DNA of 39,566 nucleotides from Desulfohalobiaceae bacterium (GCA_027013815.1 JALWFY010000105.1:1-39566), one strand, 5' to 3'. Positions 7,439-15,737 are shown, counted from the first letter of the stretch. A program made the numbers and translations. Notes: a model not told the origin generated them from the sequence alone.

Positions 7439-8746
7439 TTATTTTGAGGATAACTGCTTAAGGTTATATAAGATATTATTTTTCAACCAATTTTTATCCC
7501 ACCATTCAACTGGATCCACTGGGACCCCACTTATCAATATAGCAAAATGTAGGTGATCCCCACCAGCCAACCCAGTGGCACCACTATTTCCAATTATCTC
7601 ACCTTTTTTTACAAGGTCGTTTCTCTTTACCTTTATATAAGAAAGATGTCCATATAAAGATTGAACTCCATACCCATGATCAATTATTACTGCATTTCCA
7701 TAAATACCATACCAGCCAGCAAATACTACCCTACCGTTATTAGCTGCAAGAATAGGTGCTCTTGCAGTAGATGCTAAATCTACACCTAAATGGGTTTCTC
7801 TATCAATTACCCTTCCTTTATATATATATGTCCTTTTGGTACCAAAGCTGGCTTCTCTGACGGTCCTTGGTTGTCTTAAGAAAGGACCTGAAAACAGAAT
7901 TTTTTTCTCTGTATCCAGTCCAATCTTTCTTAGCCTGGCTCTATTATCTTTTCTAATAATTTTATTTACCTTTAAAAATATCTGCAATGGGGTAAGTCCC
8001 TTAAAATCCTGTTCATATTGAACCATCTTTTGTTGTAAAAATTTGTCTGTAATATTGATCTTTGACCTTAAGAATCTCCTTGTCTTAATATAACATCTCA
8101 AAGGTATTTTCATCTCATTCCCAGCACGGTCAATGGCAATGACCCAAGGTGTCATATTTTTGGGATCCACATCATAGGGAATTGCAAAAAAGCAGCAGTA
8201 TGATCCTTTGTAAGGATATGCAGGAAAAAAATATTTATCTACTTTAATACCAATTTTTGACACTGGTTCAGAAACCATAAAGCCAGCAACCCCAGCCCCA
8301 CCAACCACTAGGTTATGCCTATATGTCTTCATCAAGATACTTGGAGGAGTCGTATCTAAAATAAAACTCTTATTCAATATCCTCTGATTTCCCAATAAAA
8401 AATTATTTATTGAGTTGTCAGCGGCACTTACGTTTATAGAAAAGACCCCTTCTTTGATCCCTAGCTTGGGTATGTTTATTTTATATTTATATTCTTTTTT
8501 CCCTTTAACATTGGGTAGATCTATCTTCTTCGACCATATTCCCTGGGTTAGTTTTATGTGAATATTTTTTATATAGGAATCTTTATCTGTTACATAAACC
8601 TGAATAATAGGATCTTCACGTCCAATATATTTTTTTCCCAAGATTTTAATTACTGGAGGAGTCCTATCTAGGAAAAAGCCAAAATATATCCCTAAAATCA
8701 ATACAACTAAGATGAGAACAATACCCATTCCTTTATATTTTTTCAT
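7439..8746 (-). CDS. Membrane-anchored M23 (LytM-type) peptidase
   Basis: A 435-aa protein with an N-terminal signal anchor (about 8-26), a periplasmic all-beta region with Ig-like repeats (about 30-200), a linker and a C-terminal M23 domain (about 300-420). Zn ligands are visible as H319 and D323 in HLGVD and H400 in HLHF, and H366 sits in YGHL, so it should be an active peptidoglycan endopeptidase rather than a degenerate LytM activator. AAAGGAAA precedes the start. It is the first gene of the unit M23-nfnA-nfnB, a mixed envelope and energy operon; the nfn genes may also have their own promoter. Confidence 0.87.
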   Translation of the reverse strand: MKKYKGMGIVLILVVLILGIYFGFFLDRTPPVIKILGKKYIGREDPIIQVYVTDKDSYIKNIHIKLTQGIWSKKIDLPNVKGKKEYKYKINIPKLGIKEGVFSINVSAADNSINNFLLGNQRILNKSFILDTTPPSILMKTYRHNLVVGGAGVAGFMVSEPVSKIGIKVDKYFFPAYPYKGSYCCFFAIPYDVDPKNMTPWVIAIDRAGNEMKIPLRCYIKTRRFLRSKINITDKFLQQKMVQYEQDFKGLTPLQIFLKVNKIIRKDNRARLRKIGLDTEKKILFSGPFLRQPRTVREASFGTKRTYIYKGRVIDRETHLGVDLASTARAPILAANNGRVVFAGWYGIYGNAVIIDHGYGVQSLYGHLSYIKVKRNDLVKKGEIIGNSGATGLAGGDHLHFAILISGVPVDPVEWWDKNWLKNNILYNLKQLSSK

Positions 8747-8839
8747 ATTTATATTTTCCTTTTTATTTGCATATTATTTTCAATTGAGATAGAATTTCTT
8801 CTCTTTAAAAAAATTTTAATAAAATAGGAGGAATTTTTC

Positions 8840-9274
8840 ATGGGTACAGCAAAACAAGGAGACAAGGTGAAGGTTCATTATAAAGGATTTCTAGACGACG
8901 GAACTGTCTTTGATTCTTCATTTGATCAAGACCCCCTTGAGTTTACTATTGGAAATGGAGAGATCATTCCTGGTTTTGAAAGTGCAGTTATAGGAATGGA
9001 TGTTGGAGAAACTAAAGTAGTAGATATAGCCCCAGACCAAGGATACGGGGAATATAATGAAATGGCCCGCATCGAGGTCCCCAGGTCTAATCTCCCTGAA
9101 CACATAACACCTGAAATTGGAATGGTCCTTCAACTTACAACCCCTCAAAATACCCAGGTTTTAGTTCGCGTAATTGAGATGAATGACGAAATTGTAACAC
9201 TGGATGCAAATCATCCACTTGCAGGAAAAAATCTAAAGTTTGAAATCCAGTTAGTTGATGTAGTTTCAGCATAA
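8840..9274 (+). CDS. slyD: FKBP-type peptidyl-prolyl isomerase, SlyD-like
   Basis: A 144-aa FKBP-fold isomerase with an inserted chaperone flap. VKVHYKGFLDDGTVFDSS (residues 11-28), the GNGEIIPGFESAVIGM segment and the C-terminal NHPLAGKNLKFEI motif (near 124-136) are typical of the SlyD/FkpB branch. It lacks the His/Cys-rich metal-binding tail of E. coli SlyD, as many bacterial homologues do. There is no signal peptide, so it is cytoplasmic. AGGAGG precedes the ATG. It is divergent from the M23 gene and followed by a long hairpin. Confidence 0.88.
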   Translation: MGTAKQGDKVKVHYKGFLDDGTVFDSSFDQDPLEFTIGNGEIIPGFESAVIGMDVGETKVVDIAPDQGYGEYNEMARIEVPRSNLPEHITPEIGMVLQLTTPQNTQVLVRVIEMNDEIVTLDANHPLAGKNLKFEIQLVDVVSA

Positions 9275-9291
9275 CACATCCCAATTATTAT

Positions 9292-9377
9292 AGTATCCAG
9301 GTTTATCCTATTAGATTGAAAGGAGTTTTATGCGCGCTATTATGTGCATTCTATATAGTGGGGTAAACCTGGATACT
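9292..9377. other. Long hairpin between the convergent slyD-like and tetR genes
   Basis: AGTATCCAGGTTTA (9292-9305) pairs perfectly with TAAACCTGGATACT (9364-9377). Pairing extends inward through about eight further G-C, A-U and G-U pairs (9306-9313 with 9356-9363), then shorter runs, giving a stem far longer than a normal terminator. On the plus strand a T-rich tract follows (9380-9396), so it may serve as an oversized terminator. The loop region contains AAAGGAG and an ATG (9330) opening a 41-codon frame that overlaps the end of tetR; I do not call it a gene. A small structured RNA is another possibility. Confidence 0.6.
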
Positions 9378-9390
9378 CCCTTTATTTTTA

Positions 9391-10014
9391 TTATTTCCTT
9401 GTTTTTGACATCCCTTTTTCAAAGATATCTGCCGCTAGGTCAGTTAAACGACTAATGTGGGCATATGTCCCCTCTCTGTCTTGTGGGGAAAAATTCCTAA
9501 AATCAACAATAATCCCAAGAATCGTGGCAAAAAATGATTTGGCAAAATAATTTAAGTCCTCCTCTAAACAACCAAAATCAAGTAGCTGTTTATTAAATTC
9601 CTTCATATAATAATCCTGAATAAATGCAAACCTCTCCTTCGCTCCTTCATCTATTTCTTCACTTAATAAGAAATGTCCCAGCATCTGAAGTGTAGACGGC
9701 CTTTGTAGGAGAAAATCTATAATCCCTTCTGCAATTTCCTTTAAACTAAGGTTACCAGAACTAATCCTTTCTAATTGTTTCTGTCTCCCCTCTTCTGCTT
9801 CATGGGCCAATATCTCCACCACTATCTCATCCCTACTGGAAAAATATCTATAAATAGAGGCTGGAGATATACCTGCTTCTTCTGCTATATCCCTCATTCC
9901 AATTTCATAAAAGGAATGTTTAGAAAAAAGTTTCATTGCAGCCTCTAAGATGAGCTCTTTTCTATGAGCCCTTTCCTCTTCTTTTAATTTTAAAAAAGTT
10001 GACGTCTTTTTCAT
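9391..10014 (-). CDS. TetR/AcrR-family transcriptional regulator
   Basis: A 207-aa regulator. The N-terminal helix-turn-helix spans about residues 18-65, with MRDIAEEAGISPASIYRYF as the recognition segment. The remaining helical domain should bind a small ligand or dimerise. No obvious target operon is adjacent: the upstream side is a gene-poor repeat region, and downstream it converges on the slyD-like gene. Ligand and targets cannot be read from sequence. Confidence 0.88.
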   Translation of the reverse strand: MKKTSTFLKLKEEERAHRKELILEAAMKLFSKHSFYEIGMRDIAEEAGISPASIYRYFSSRDEIVVEILAHEAEEGRQKQLERISSGNLSLKEIAEGIIDFLLQRPSTLQMLGHFLLSEEIDEGAKERFAFIQDYYMKEFNKQLLDFGCLEEDLNYFAKSFFATILGIIVDFRNFSPQDREGTYAHISRLTDLAADIFEKGMSKTRK

Positions 10015-10254
10015 ATAAACTCAGGCCCTCCAAGGAATTTTCAAACTATAAAACAAAGGTATCCCTTTTATAACACCTTATAATCACCAAGCTTTATCTA
10101 AAAAATTTTTTTCCATATATACTTATTTTATCAGTTTGTAAACAGTTTAATATAATTCTAATTCAAGAACTTAATTTAACGAATAGGGTTATTATATTGT
10201 GAGAGCGAGCGCAAATTTAGGGAAGCACAATCTGAACTATTTAGGCTAATGGCT
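10015..10254. other. Non-coding stretch upstream of tetR
   Basis: AT-rich sequence containing the tetR promoter region and, from about 10240, GGCTAATGGCTAAAGGCTAAGGGC, a short tandem array of GGCTAA-like units (written here only by its motif GGCTAAN) that abuts repeat R2. No open frame, tRNA or clear terminator was seen. Confidence 0.4.
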
Positions 10255-10475
10255 AAAGGCTAAGGGCGAATGGCAAAAGGGCTCCAATATGATTTTGGAT
10301 GTTGAATTTTGGATTTTGGATTAATTTTAAAAAGAGATTTTGTTCCTTATTTTAATTCAAAATTCAAAATTTATAATTCAAAATTTAACAAATATCCCTT
10401 GGCCATTATATACAATGACTTAGGATTTAGAAAAAACGTAAATTTTTTTCACGCTTTTGAAATAAAAAACATAAT
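10255..10475. repeat. Dispersed AT-rich inverted-repeat element, copy R2
   Basis: The most complete copy. Outer GGCAAAAGGGCT (10270-10281) is roughly inverted at ATATCCCTTGGCC (10390-10402). The left arm with TTTTGGATGTTGAATTTTGG and the right arm AATTCAAAATTCAAAATT can form a long imperfect stem. It is followed by the same 3' extension as R1: GACTTAGGATTTAG, then AAAACGT and TTTTTTTCACG. The segment shared with R3 includes GAGATTTTGTTCCTTAT in the loop. It contains no transposase. Confidence 0.75.
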
Positions 10476-10544
10476 TGCATCCTTTTGGAATGAGGTGTGC
10501 CTTGAAATTTTTGGAAATGCCGACTTTGACGGAGGCCTGGTACC

Positions 10545-10584
10545 TTGACAGATTGGCTCTAAATATGTACAGTAATGATGTACA
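10545..10584 (+). promoter_or_regulatory. yefM-yoeB promoter with paired TGTACA operators
   Basis: A -35 TTGACA (10545-10550) is followed 17 nt later by TACAGT (10568-10573), a reasonable -10. Two TGTACA palindromes (10566-10571 and 10579-10584), 13 bp centre to centre, overlap and follow the -10. TGTACA cores are the established recognition elements of YefM-YoeB autoregulation in E. coli, so this is a strong candidate for autorepression by the antitoxin complex. Confidence 0.75.
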
Positions 10585-10605
10585 GATAAAAAAAGGAGGG
10601 CAAAT

Positions 10606-10884
10606 ATGGCAATACAAACAACATATACAAATGCGCGAGCTAGGTTCGCATCGTTGATTGATGAAGTTGTAAAAAACCGAGAGATTATCTTTATCAGGCG
10701 TCGTGGCAGAGAGGATGTTGCCATGATTGCAGCGGACGAATTAGCAAGCATTCTTGAGACTGCACACCTTCTTAGATCCCCTGCCAATGCAGAACGTCTC
10801 AGATCCGCTCTTGAAAGGGTAAAGAAAAGAGAAGGGGCTCCTCAGGCAATCGATGAACTCAGGAAAGAGGTCGGTCTTGAGTAA
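10606..10884 (+). CDS. yefM: YefM/Phd-family antitoxin
   Basis: A 92-aa antitoxin with the N-terminal fold YTNARARFASLIDEV (6-20), the beta segment IIFIRRRGREDVAMI, and a helical, charged C-terminus expected to wrap around the toxin. It neutralises YoeB and represses its own operon through TGTACA sites. AAAGGAGGG precedes the ATG. Base composition looks richer in G+C than the surrounding genes, consistent with acquisition by transfer. It overlaps the toxin gene. Confidence 0.88.
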   Translation: MAIQTTYTNARARFASLIDEVVKNREIIFIRRRGREDVAMIAADELASILETAHLLRSPANAERLRSALERVKKREGAPQAIDELRKEVGLE

Positions 10885-11161
10885 CCCATCTAAATCAAAG
10901 AAAAAAAGAGAAGCCGTATTCCAGCCTGAGTTCAGGCAGGATTTGCGATACTGGATTGAAAGAGATCGCAGGACGGCCATTCGAATTTTTAAACTGATCG
11001 AGGCAACAATGCGAGATCCATTTCAGGGTATAGGTAAACCCGAACCTTTAAAGTTTTTAGGTGCTGGCGTTTGGTCACGCCGAATAACACAGGAACATCG
11101 ATTGGTTTATGCCGTTAGTCATGACAGAATAGATTTTGTCCAGTGTCGATATCACTACTGA
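10877..11161 (+). CDS. yoeB: YoeB/Txe-family mRNA endoribonuclease toxin
   Basis: RelE-superfamily toxin that cleaves mRNA in the ribosomal A site. The C-terminal two thirds match YoeB closely: PFQGIGKPEPLKFL, WSRRITQEHRLVYAV and the final CRYHY. By family knowledge the Arg in SRRI and the His in YHY are catalytic; both are present, so the toxin looks intact. I prefer TTG 10877, which has AGGAAAGAGG upstream and overlaps yefM by 8 nt. ATG 10853 in the same frame is the alternative and would add eight residues. The family core starts only near REAVFQPEF. Confidence 0.88.
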   Translation: MSNPSKSKKKREAVFQPEFRQDLRYWIERDRRTAIRIFKLIEATMRDPFQGIGKPEPLKFLGAGVWSRRITQEHRLVYAVSHDRIDFVQCRYHY

Positions 11162-11260
11162 CACATATTTATGATTTTTCCACCAACCGATTTTTTAACA
11201 ATGGCAAAAGGAAAATCCATGTCTTTTTGCGCATTGGCGTTTTTAGGACTGTGATACATG

Positions 11261-11295
11261 AGAGTATAGGGGCCATAGAATGGCCCCTATACTCT
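11261..11295. terminator. Strong hairpin after yoeB, probable bidirectional terminator
   Basis: A perfect 15-bp stem AGAGTATAGGGGCCA / TGGCCCCTATACTCT with a 5-nt loop TAGAA lies between yoeB (plus) and the nitroreductase gene (minus). The flanking T-run is short (AAATTTTC), so termination efficiency is uncertain. Confidence 0.65.
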
Positions 11296-11326
11296 AAATT
11301 TTCAGATGTTGTTGGCAAAGTCTATC

Positions 11327-11869
11327 TTAAAACTTTTCATAATGAACAAACTCAGAGATATCTTTTCTCTTAGGAGGTTTTGGGTCCTGGGCTGGATATC
11401 CAATTGGGATCATACTAACTACTTCATAGCCACTTGGGACATCTAAAACTTCTCTGGCCTTGTCATGATCAAACAGACCAACGACTACTCCTCCAAGTCC
11501 CAGGGCCCTGGCCATTAAACAAAGGTTCTGATTGGCAATGCCCATGTCAAACATAAACCAGTCCCCAAACTTTGTGGTGACTTGACCTTTATAATAACCA
11601 GATACACTTAGTTTTGCTATCATAACAAACAGCACAGGGGCCTTAACAATGGCAGGATAGGCAGGATTGCTTTTTGGGAGGGTAGATTGTAACCTTTGTT
11701 TGATCCTTTCATCGCGTACCACAATCACCTCCCAGCATTGTGTATTTGCCCAAGACTGAGACCATTTAACTGCGTCTAACAACTTTTCAATCTTGTCCTG
11801 CTCCACATCTTTTTGTTCAAACTTTCTGATACTCCTCCTGCTTTTAATTGTTTCCATAAAGTCTACCAT
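11327..11869 (-). CDS. Nitroreductase-family flavoprotein
   Basis: A 180-aa FMN-dependent NAD(P)H oxidoreductase of the nitroreductase superfamily. The N-terminal KSRRSIRKF motif (9-17) binds FMN phosphate, and the C-terminal [13 protein letters not shown] segment is also characteristic. The protein is small, as in the redox-enzyme branch common in anaerobes. The natural substrate is not inferable. GAGGAGGT precedes the ATG. It stands alone, convergent with the toxin-antitoxin unit. Confidence 0.88.
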   Translation of the reverse strand: MVDFMETIKSRRSIRKFEQKDVEQDKIEKLLDAVKWSQSWANTQCWEVIVVRDERIKQRLQSTLPKSNPAYPAIVKAPVLFVMIAKLSVSGYYKGQVTTKFGDWFMFDMGIANQNLCLMARALGLGGVVVGLFDHDKAREVLDVPSGYEVVSMIPIGYPAQDPKPPKRKDISEFVHYEKF

Positions 11870-12086
11870 CTCTATACCTCCTCTATTTAGTTTAAGATCA
11901 ATGCAAGCCTTTTCTTTGGTCTAGACTCTAGTTATTAAATTGAAAATATTCAATAAAATTTTAGAAAAATATTATCTCAAGCTATGTTAAATTTTAATCT
12001 TAAAAAAAACATCTCATCTCTTAAAATTATGGTTTTAAGTAGTTTTATCCTAAAATTTTTTTCTATAATATTTTTTCAAAAATATC

Positions 12087-12115
12087 TTGAAAAAAACAAG
12101 GTTTAGGATTATAGA
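12087..12115 (+). promoter_or_regulatory. Candidate promoter for the porin at 12269, within the 11870-12268 intergenic region
   Basis: TTGAAA (12087-12092), 17-bp spacer, TATAGA (12110-12115): a good sigma70-type match. The -35 lies in the right arm of a perfect dyad TTTTTTCAA / TTGAAAAAA (12071-12079 and 12087-12095), which could be an operator. The mRNA leader would be about 145 nt long. The rest of this 400-bp region is AT-rich, with three AGGAGG-like sites (12168, 12216, 12255). Confidence 0.55.
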
Positions 12116-12180
12116 GAGGTGTAAAGCACAAAGAAGGTATTAACTACTTTGTTAAACCTTAAAAAATAGGAGGAAGGGAT

Positions 12181-12198
12181 ATGTGGGACACCAGTTAA
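12181..12198 (+). other. Possible leader mini-ORF (Met-Trp-Asp-Thr-Ser)
   Basis: AGGAGG (12168-12173) lies 7 nt before an ATG that opens a five-codon frame ending in TAA, 70 nt before the porin start. Such well-placed ribosome binding sites before tiny frames can act in leader translation control, but chance cannot be excluded because the region is rich in AGGAGG motifs. Confidence 0.25.
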
Positions 12199-12268
12199 AA
12201 TTTATTGAAGGAAAAGGAGGTAGAGTTTTTTTGCTTAATTGTGCATGTAAAAGAAGGAGGGAGTGTAA

Positions 12269-13762
12269 ATGCATAAGGTAAAGTCTATACTCTTATTTAG
12301 CTTGATCATCTTAATGGCTTCTCCAGTCTTGGTATTTGCCAAGATGGGTACAGGTAAAGTCACTGCAGCAAGTAAAGACGTAAATATCTCTATTTTTGGG
12401 AGTTTAAAAACTTATCCAATGTATGCTAAAAACGTAGATTTTAATGACAAAGACACTGCATATGATTGGACCCTGGATGAGGATGGTGCTGCACCAGATA
12501 ATGATATTAGTGTTAGAAGTGAATTCAGGATCGGGTTCAAAGGTGGTGGAGAGAACTGGAGTTTTCTAAGTATCTTGGAATCTGATTTGGCTTATGACAA
12601 GAGAAATACTGATAGAGGTGAAAGGTCAGGTGGAGTTGAGAACATAGAAAGGGAAAATGGTATGTCTGGTAATAGCTTTGCTGTTGAAAAACTTGAATTC
12701 ACATATGACTTCTCTTCCCTAGGCGTTCCTACAACCTTAGAGACTGGTTGGCAGACCAAGTTCTTAGACCTAAAAACCGGTGGTGTGCTCTATGGTGATG
12801 ACCATCCATATATTGGACTAAGAGGTAAGATAAATGGTATCTCTTATGAAATATTAGACCTATTTGTATATAATGATGTTGGTTACGATAGTGGTGCAGA
12901 AATATACAAGGGAAATTCCTTAGATTGGAATGTATACACATTAAAGTTAACTATTCCTGTTGCAGGACTGAATTTTTCTCCATTTTATGCCTACAGCGAT
13001 AATGATAAAAGGGGCGCAATTGTCAACTATTTTGGGGCAGAGGTATATGGAAAGATAGGCATGATCGTTCCAAGGGCAGAGTTTGTATATGCAGTTGGAA
13101 ACAAAGAACAACTCACTACCCCAAATGGAAACACTTATAAAGATTTAGATATATCTGCATATGCAGGCTTTGCATCCATAGAGCTTGACCTATCAAAAGA
13201 ATTCAAGCCTTATGTTGGTGGTTATTATATGTCTGGTGATGACGATGCAAATGACGATGAAATCCATGCCTATAACCCAATAACAAATATTGCGAGATAT
13301 GCGCCAACCTTTGGTATGGAAAATGCTTTTATCTATAAATATATACCAATCCTTGGCTCCCACTTATATGCAAATGATTTTGCCAAACTAGGTGGTGAGA
13401 ACGGTTATGGTGGAATCAGTGCTTCTGGTAGTTCTTTTAACCCTGGCATGTATTCACTTGGTATTGGTTGTAAGGGTGCAATGGACCAATTCTCTTACAA
13501 GACCCAGTTCCAGTATTTCTGGTTTGAAGAAACAGGTGCATTGGAAGATATTTACAACAAGAACATTGACGACAGTGTTGGTTGGGAATATGACTTACAG
13601 CTCACCTATCACTTTAACAAACACTTCTCCCTTGGAAACGTATTCTCATACTTTGATCCAAATGATGCAGTTAAAGACTTAGCTACAGCCTATGGCTTAA
13701 ATGGGAATGACTATGACAATGCAGCTATAATAGATACAGTTGAAATGATCTGGAAATTCTAA
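12269..13762 (+). CDS. Outer-membrane porin-like beta-barrel protein
   Basis: A 497-aa protein with a signal peptide (about 1-24, hydrophobic core then VFA). The mature part alternates polar and hydrophobic residues, is rich in G, Y, N and D, and ends in a C-terminal Phe (MIWKF), the signature for Bam-dependent insertion. Acidic DDDANDDE-type loops resemble extracellular loops with cation preference. It may be a general or carboxylate porin; the exact family is not recognised. AGGAGGGAG precedes the ATG. A separate promoter and terminator make it monocistronic. Confidence 0.8.
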   Translation: MHKVKSILLFSLIILMASPVLVFAKMGTGKVTAASKDVNISIFGSLKTYPMYAKNVDFNDKDTAYDWTLDEDGAAPDNDISVRSEFRIGFKGGGENWSFLSILESDLAYDKRNTDRGERSGGVENIERENGMSGNSFAVEKLEFTYDFSSLGVPTTLETGWQTKFLDLKTGGVLYGDDHPYIGLRGKINGISYEILDLFVYNDVGYDSGAEIYKGNSLDWNVYTLKLTIPVAGLNFSPFYAYSDNDKRGAIVNYFGAEVYGKIGMIVPRAEFVYAVGNKEQLTTPNGNTYKDLDISAYAGFASIELDLSKEFKPYVGGYYMSGDDDANDDEIHAYNPITNIARYAPTFGMENAFIYKYIPILGSHLYANDFAKLGGENGYGGISASGSSFNPGMYSLGIGCKGAMDQFSYKTQFQYFWFEETGALEDIYNKNIDDSVGWEYDLQLTYHFNKHFSLGNVFSYFDPNDAVKDLATAYGLNGNDYDNAAIIDTVEMIWKF

Positions 13763-13782
13763 ATTATTTCAACTGGTTATTT

Positions 13783-13813
13783 AAAAAAGGGGCTGGATAC
13801 CAGTCCCTTTTTT
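13783..13813 (+). terminator. Intrinsic terminator of the porin gene
   Basis: Stem AAAAAAGGGGCTGG / CCAGTCCCTTTTTT with a three-base loop (ATA) and one G-U pair, ending in a run of six T. It begins 20 bp after the porin stop codon. Confidence 0.9.
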
Positions 13814-13858
13814 AAATTTTGTACTAATTGTTTCAAAGAGTTAAACAAAGGATAAGGT

Positions 13859-15673
13859 ATGATGAAAAAAGTTCTTATATTTTGCTATATTATTATGTGT
13901 ATCCCTAAAATCAGTCTTGCAACTCCCTTTAATGTAGATTCTATTATAAGGTATTTAAACAAACATTATCCTCCTAAATATTCTCTAATATCTCAGATAA
14001 CAGAGAAATATGGTAAAAGGATCGTATTTCCTAAAAAAAATAAAGAAATATTTAGGGGAGAGGAGTTATTAGTATTACATAGAGAAAAAAATATCCCCTT
14101 ATATTTATTACCACAATCTGCAGTAATAAAGATTACATCTTTTTTTCAAAACAAGGTCCTTGGGCATATTATGTATGAGCTAGGGCCTAAGCCTCAAATA
14201 GGAGATCCAATTACTATCCCTGCTGCACCAGTGATTTATTTATATACAAATATAAAAGATAAAAATAGTGTACTCATATACCAGAGTTTACTACAAAAGC
14301 TCTTAAGGGCAAATTATCAGGTAGTAGAATTATATAAACACAATCTCATAACCCCTTCTCCAGAATATGGATTACTAGTTCGCCTAGAATATGACAATAA
14401 TGAAATTACAACCAAGATATGTTCTATATACACAGGAAATACCTTATTTGTAAAAACCTTTAAATATAAGAAAGAACTATTAACATATGAGAGCCCTGGG
14501 ATTCCTATTCTATTACAACAGCCCAAAAACCTAGCCCAACAAAATATTAGACAAGCTCAAACATCAAATAAACCATCCCCACTAACCGCTCAAGGAGAGT
14601 TAAGTTATACCCTGCCTCAGTTCTCGTCCCAGGAAACTAAAAATAGTTTCACAAGACCCTCCCTTCCCAATCCAGGGGGTTTTATAAGACTTAGAAAAAA
14701 TTATGTAAGGGTAGTATCTTGTAATATATTTAAAAATGGACAAGAACTCGCCCTATTAAATAATAGGGGTGTATATATAGTTAGATATACTTCAAATGGA
14801 ATAGTCCCTGAAGCACATTTTAATTTAAAAAAAGGAGATATCCCCATAAACCTCCATGCAATGGACATTGATATGGATGGCAGGGACGAAATAATGGTCA
14901 CCTTGGGCAGAGAAATCAATGAACTGGACTCATACAATACCAAACTTTGTTCTATGATCTTGAGTGTTAAAAATAATACCTTAGTTCCTCTGGTAAGAAA
15001 CTTTCCATATTATCTCAGGGTAATAGAAGATAGATCTGGAAATAAAGTGCTGCTGGCACAAAAAAAAGGAGAAACAGATCCTTACACTGGAGATATTTTT
15101 AGGCTTACATGGGATAGGGATACCCATAACTTGAATATAAAGCCCTATGGACCAGCAAAGGACGTATATTCTATTTATCAATTCAACCTCATCCCAGGAG
15201 ATAAGGACCACATAATTATCTTAGAACCCACCAATTTCCTATCTGTCTATTATGTGCCAACAGAAAAAGTAGTGGCAATATCCGATAGGTCCTATGGAAA
15301 TTTTAAAATCACTCCATTTAGGGTTAGGCTAAAAGAACCAAAGTTCCTAGGGGGATTCTCTAAACAAACTTCAAAGGACTATTATGCACCTAGGCGTTTT
15401 ATCCTAAAACATGAATACGCGAACCAGAGCTTTTTAATAGACAAACAGAGAAGCTCTTCCTTTGACATAACAAAAATAAAACAAGCTATATTAAATGAAA
15501 ATGCTGAAGATAGTTTAGTTGGAGTGAAATGGAATGGACAAGAGGTAATAGAGACATGGAGGTCAAGGCCAATGGCAAAGGATATATTGGATTTTACTTT
15601 TGTACCCAATACCAACAAAATACTCCTACTAGTAAGAGATAGGCTTGGATGTGCCCTAATAACAGTGCCATAA
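13859..15673 (+). CDS. Exported protein with FG-GAP/VCBS-like C-terminal region
   Basis: A 604-aa protein with a signal peptide (1-21, ending SLA). The N-terminal half holds alpha/beta segments with no family I can name. A Pro/Gln/Ser-rich linker lies near 220-270. The second half looks like a beta-propeller of FG-GAP/VCBS type, with a calcium-loop motif DIDMDGRDE (about 336-344) after an LHAM segment. Similar exported proteins are annotated as VCBS-repeat proteins in Desulfovibrio relatives. Two ATG codons stand in tandem at 13859 and 13862. It lies between two barrel genes; role unknown, perhaps an envelope or adhesin-associated sensor. Confidence 0.75.
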   Translation: MMKKVLIFCYIIMCIPKISLATPFNVDSIIRYLNKHYPPKYSLISQITEKYGKRIVFPKKNKEIFRGEELLVLHREKNIPLYLLPQSAVIKITSFFQNKVLGHIMYELGPKPQIGDPITIPAAPVIYLYTNIKDKNSVLIYQSLLQKLLRANYQVVELYKHNLITPSPEYGLLVRLEYDNNEITTKICSIYTGNTLFVKTFKYKKELLTYESPGIPILLQQPKNLAQQNIRQAQTSNKPSPLTAQGELSYTLPQFSSQETKNSFTRPSLPNPGGFIRLRKNYVRVVSCNIFKNGQELALLNNRGVYIVRYTSNGIVPEAHFNLKKGDIPINLHAMDIDMDGRDEIMVTLGREINELDSYNTKLCSMILSVKNNTLVPLVRNFPYYLRVIEDRSGNKVLLAQKKGETDPYTGDIFRLTWDRDTHNLNIKPYGPAKDVYSIYQFNLIPGDKDHIIILEPTNFLSVYYVPTEKVVAISDRSYGNFKITPFRVRLKEPKFLGGFSKQTSKDYYAPRRFILKHEYANQSFLIDKQRSSSFDITKIKQAILNENAEDSLVGVKWNGQEVIETWRSRPMAKDILDFTFVPNTNKILLLVRDRLGCALITVP

Positions 15674-15677
15674 TAAA

Positions 15678-15711
15678 AAAGGGGCGGGCAATTTGAATTG
15701 CCCGCCCCTTT
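15678..15711. terminator. Bidirectional intrinsic terminator
   Basis: A GC-rich stem, AAAGGGGCGGGCAAT / ATTGCCCGCCCCTTT, with a TTGA loop. A-run and T-run flanks serve both directions. It separates the convergent FG-GAP-like gene and the homotrimeric-type porin gene. Confidence 0.93.
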
Positions 15712-15737
15712 GCGGCGCCAGGTTTTATCAGGATTTA

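Noticed and set aside
9330-9455. 41-codon frame starting in the long hairpin
   Set aside because: It has an AAAGGAG site, but most of it overlaps tetR antisense and the start lies inside the stem-loop; listed only as part of the hairpin.
11143-11373. 76-codon plus-strand open frame after yoeB
   Set aside because: Passes through the 11261-11295 hairpin and into the nitroreductase gene; no coding character. A shorter frame MAKGKSMSFCALAFLGL nearby is also unsupported.
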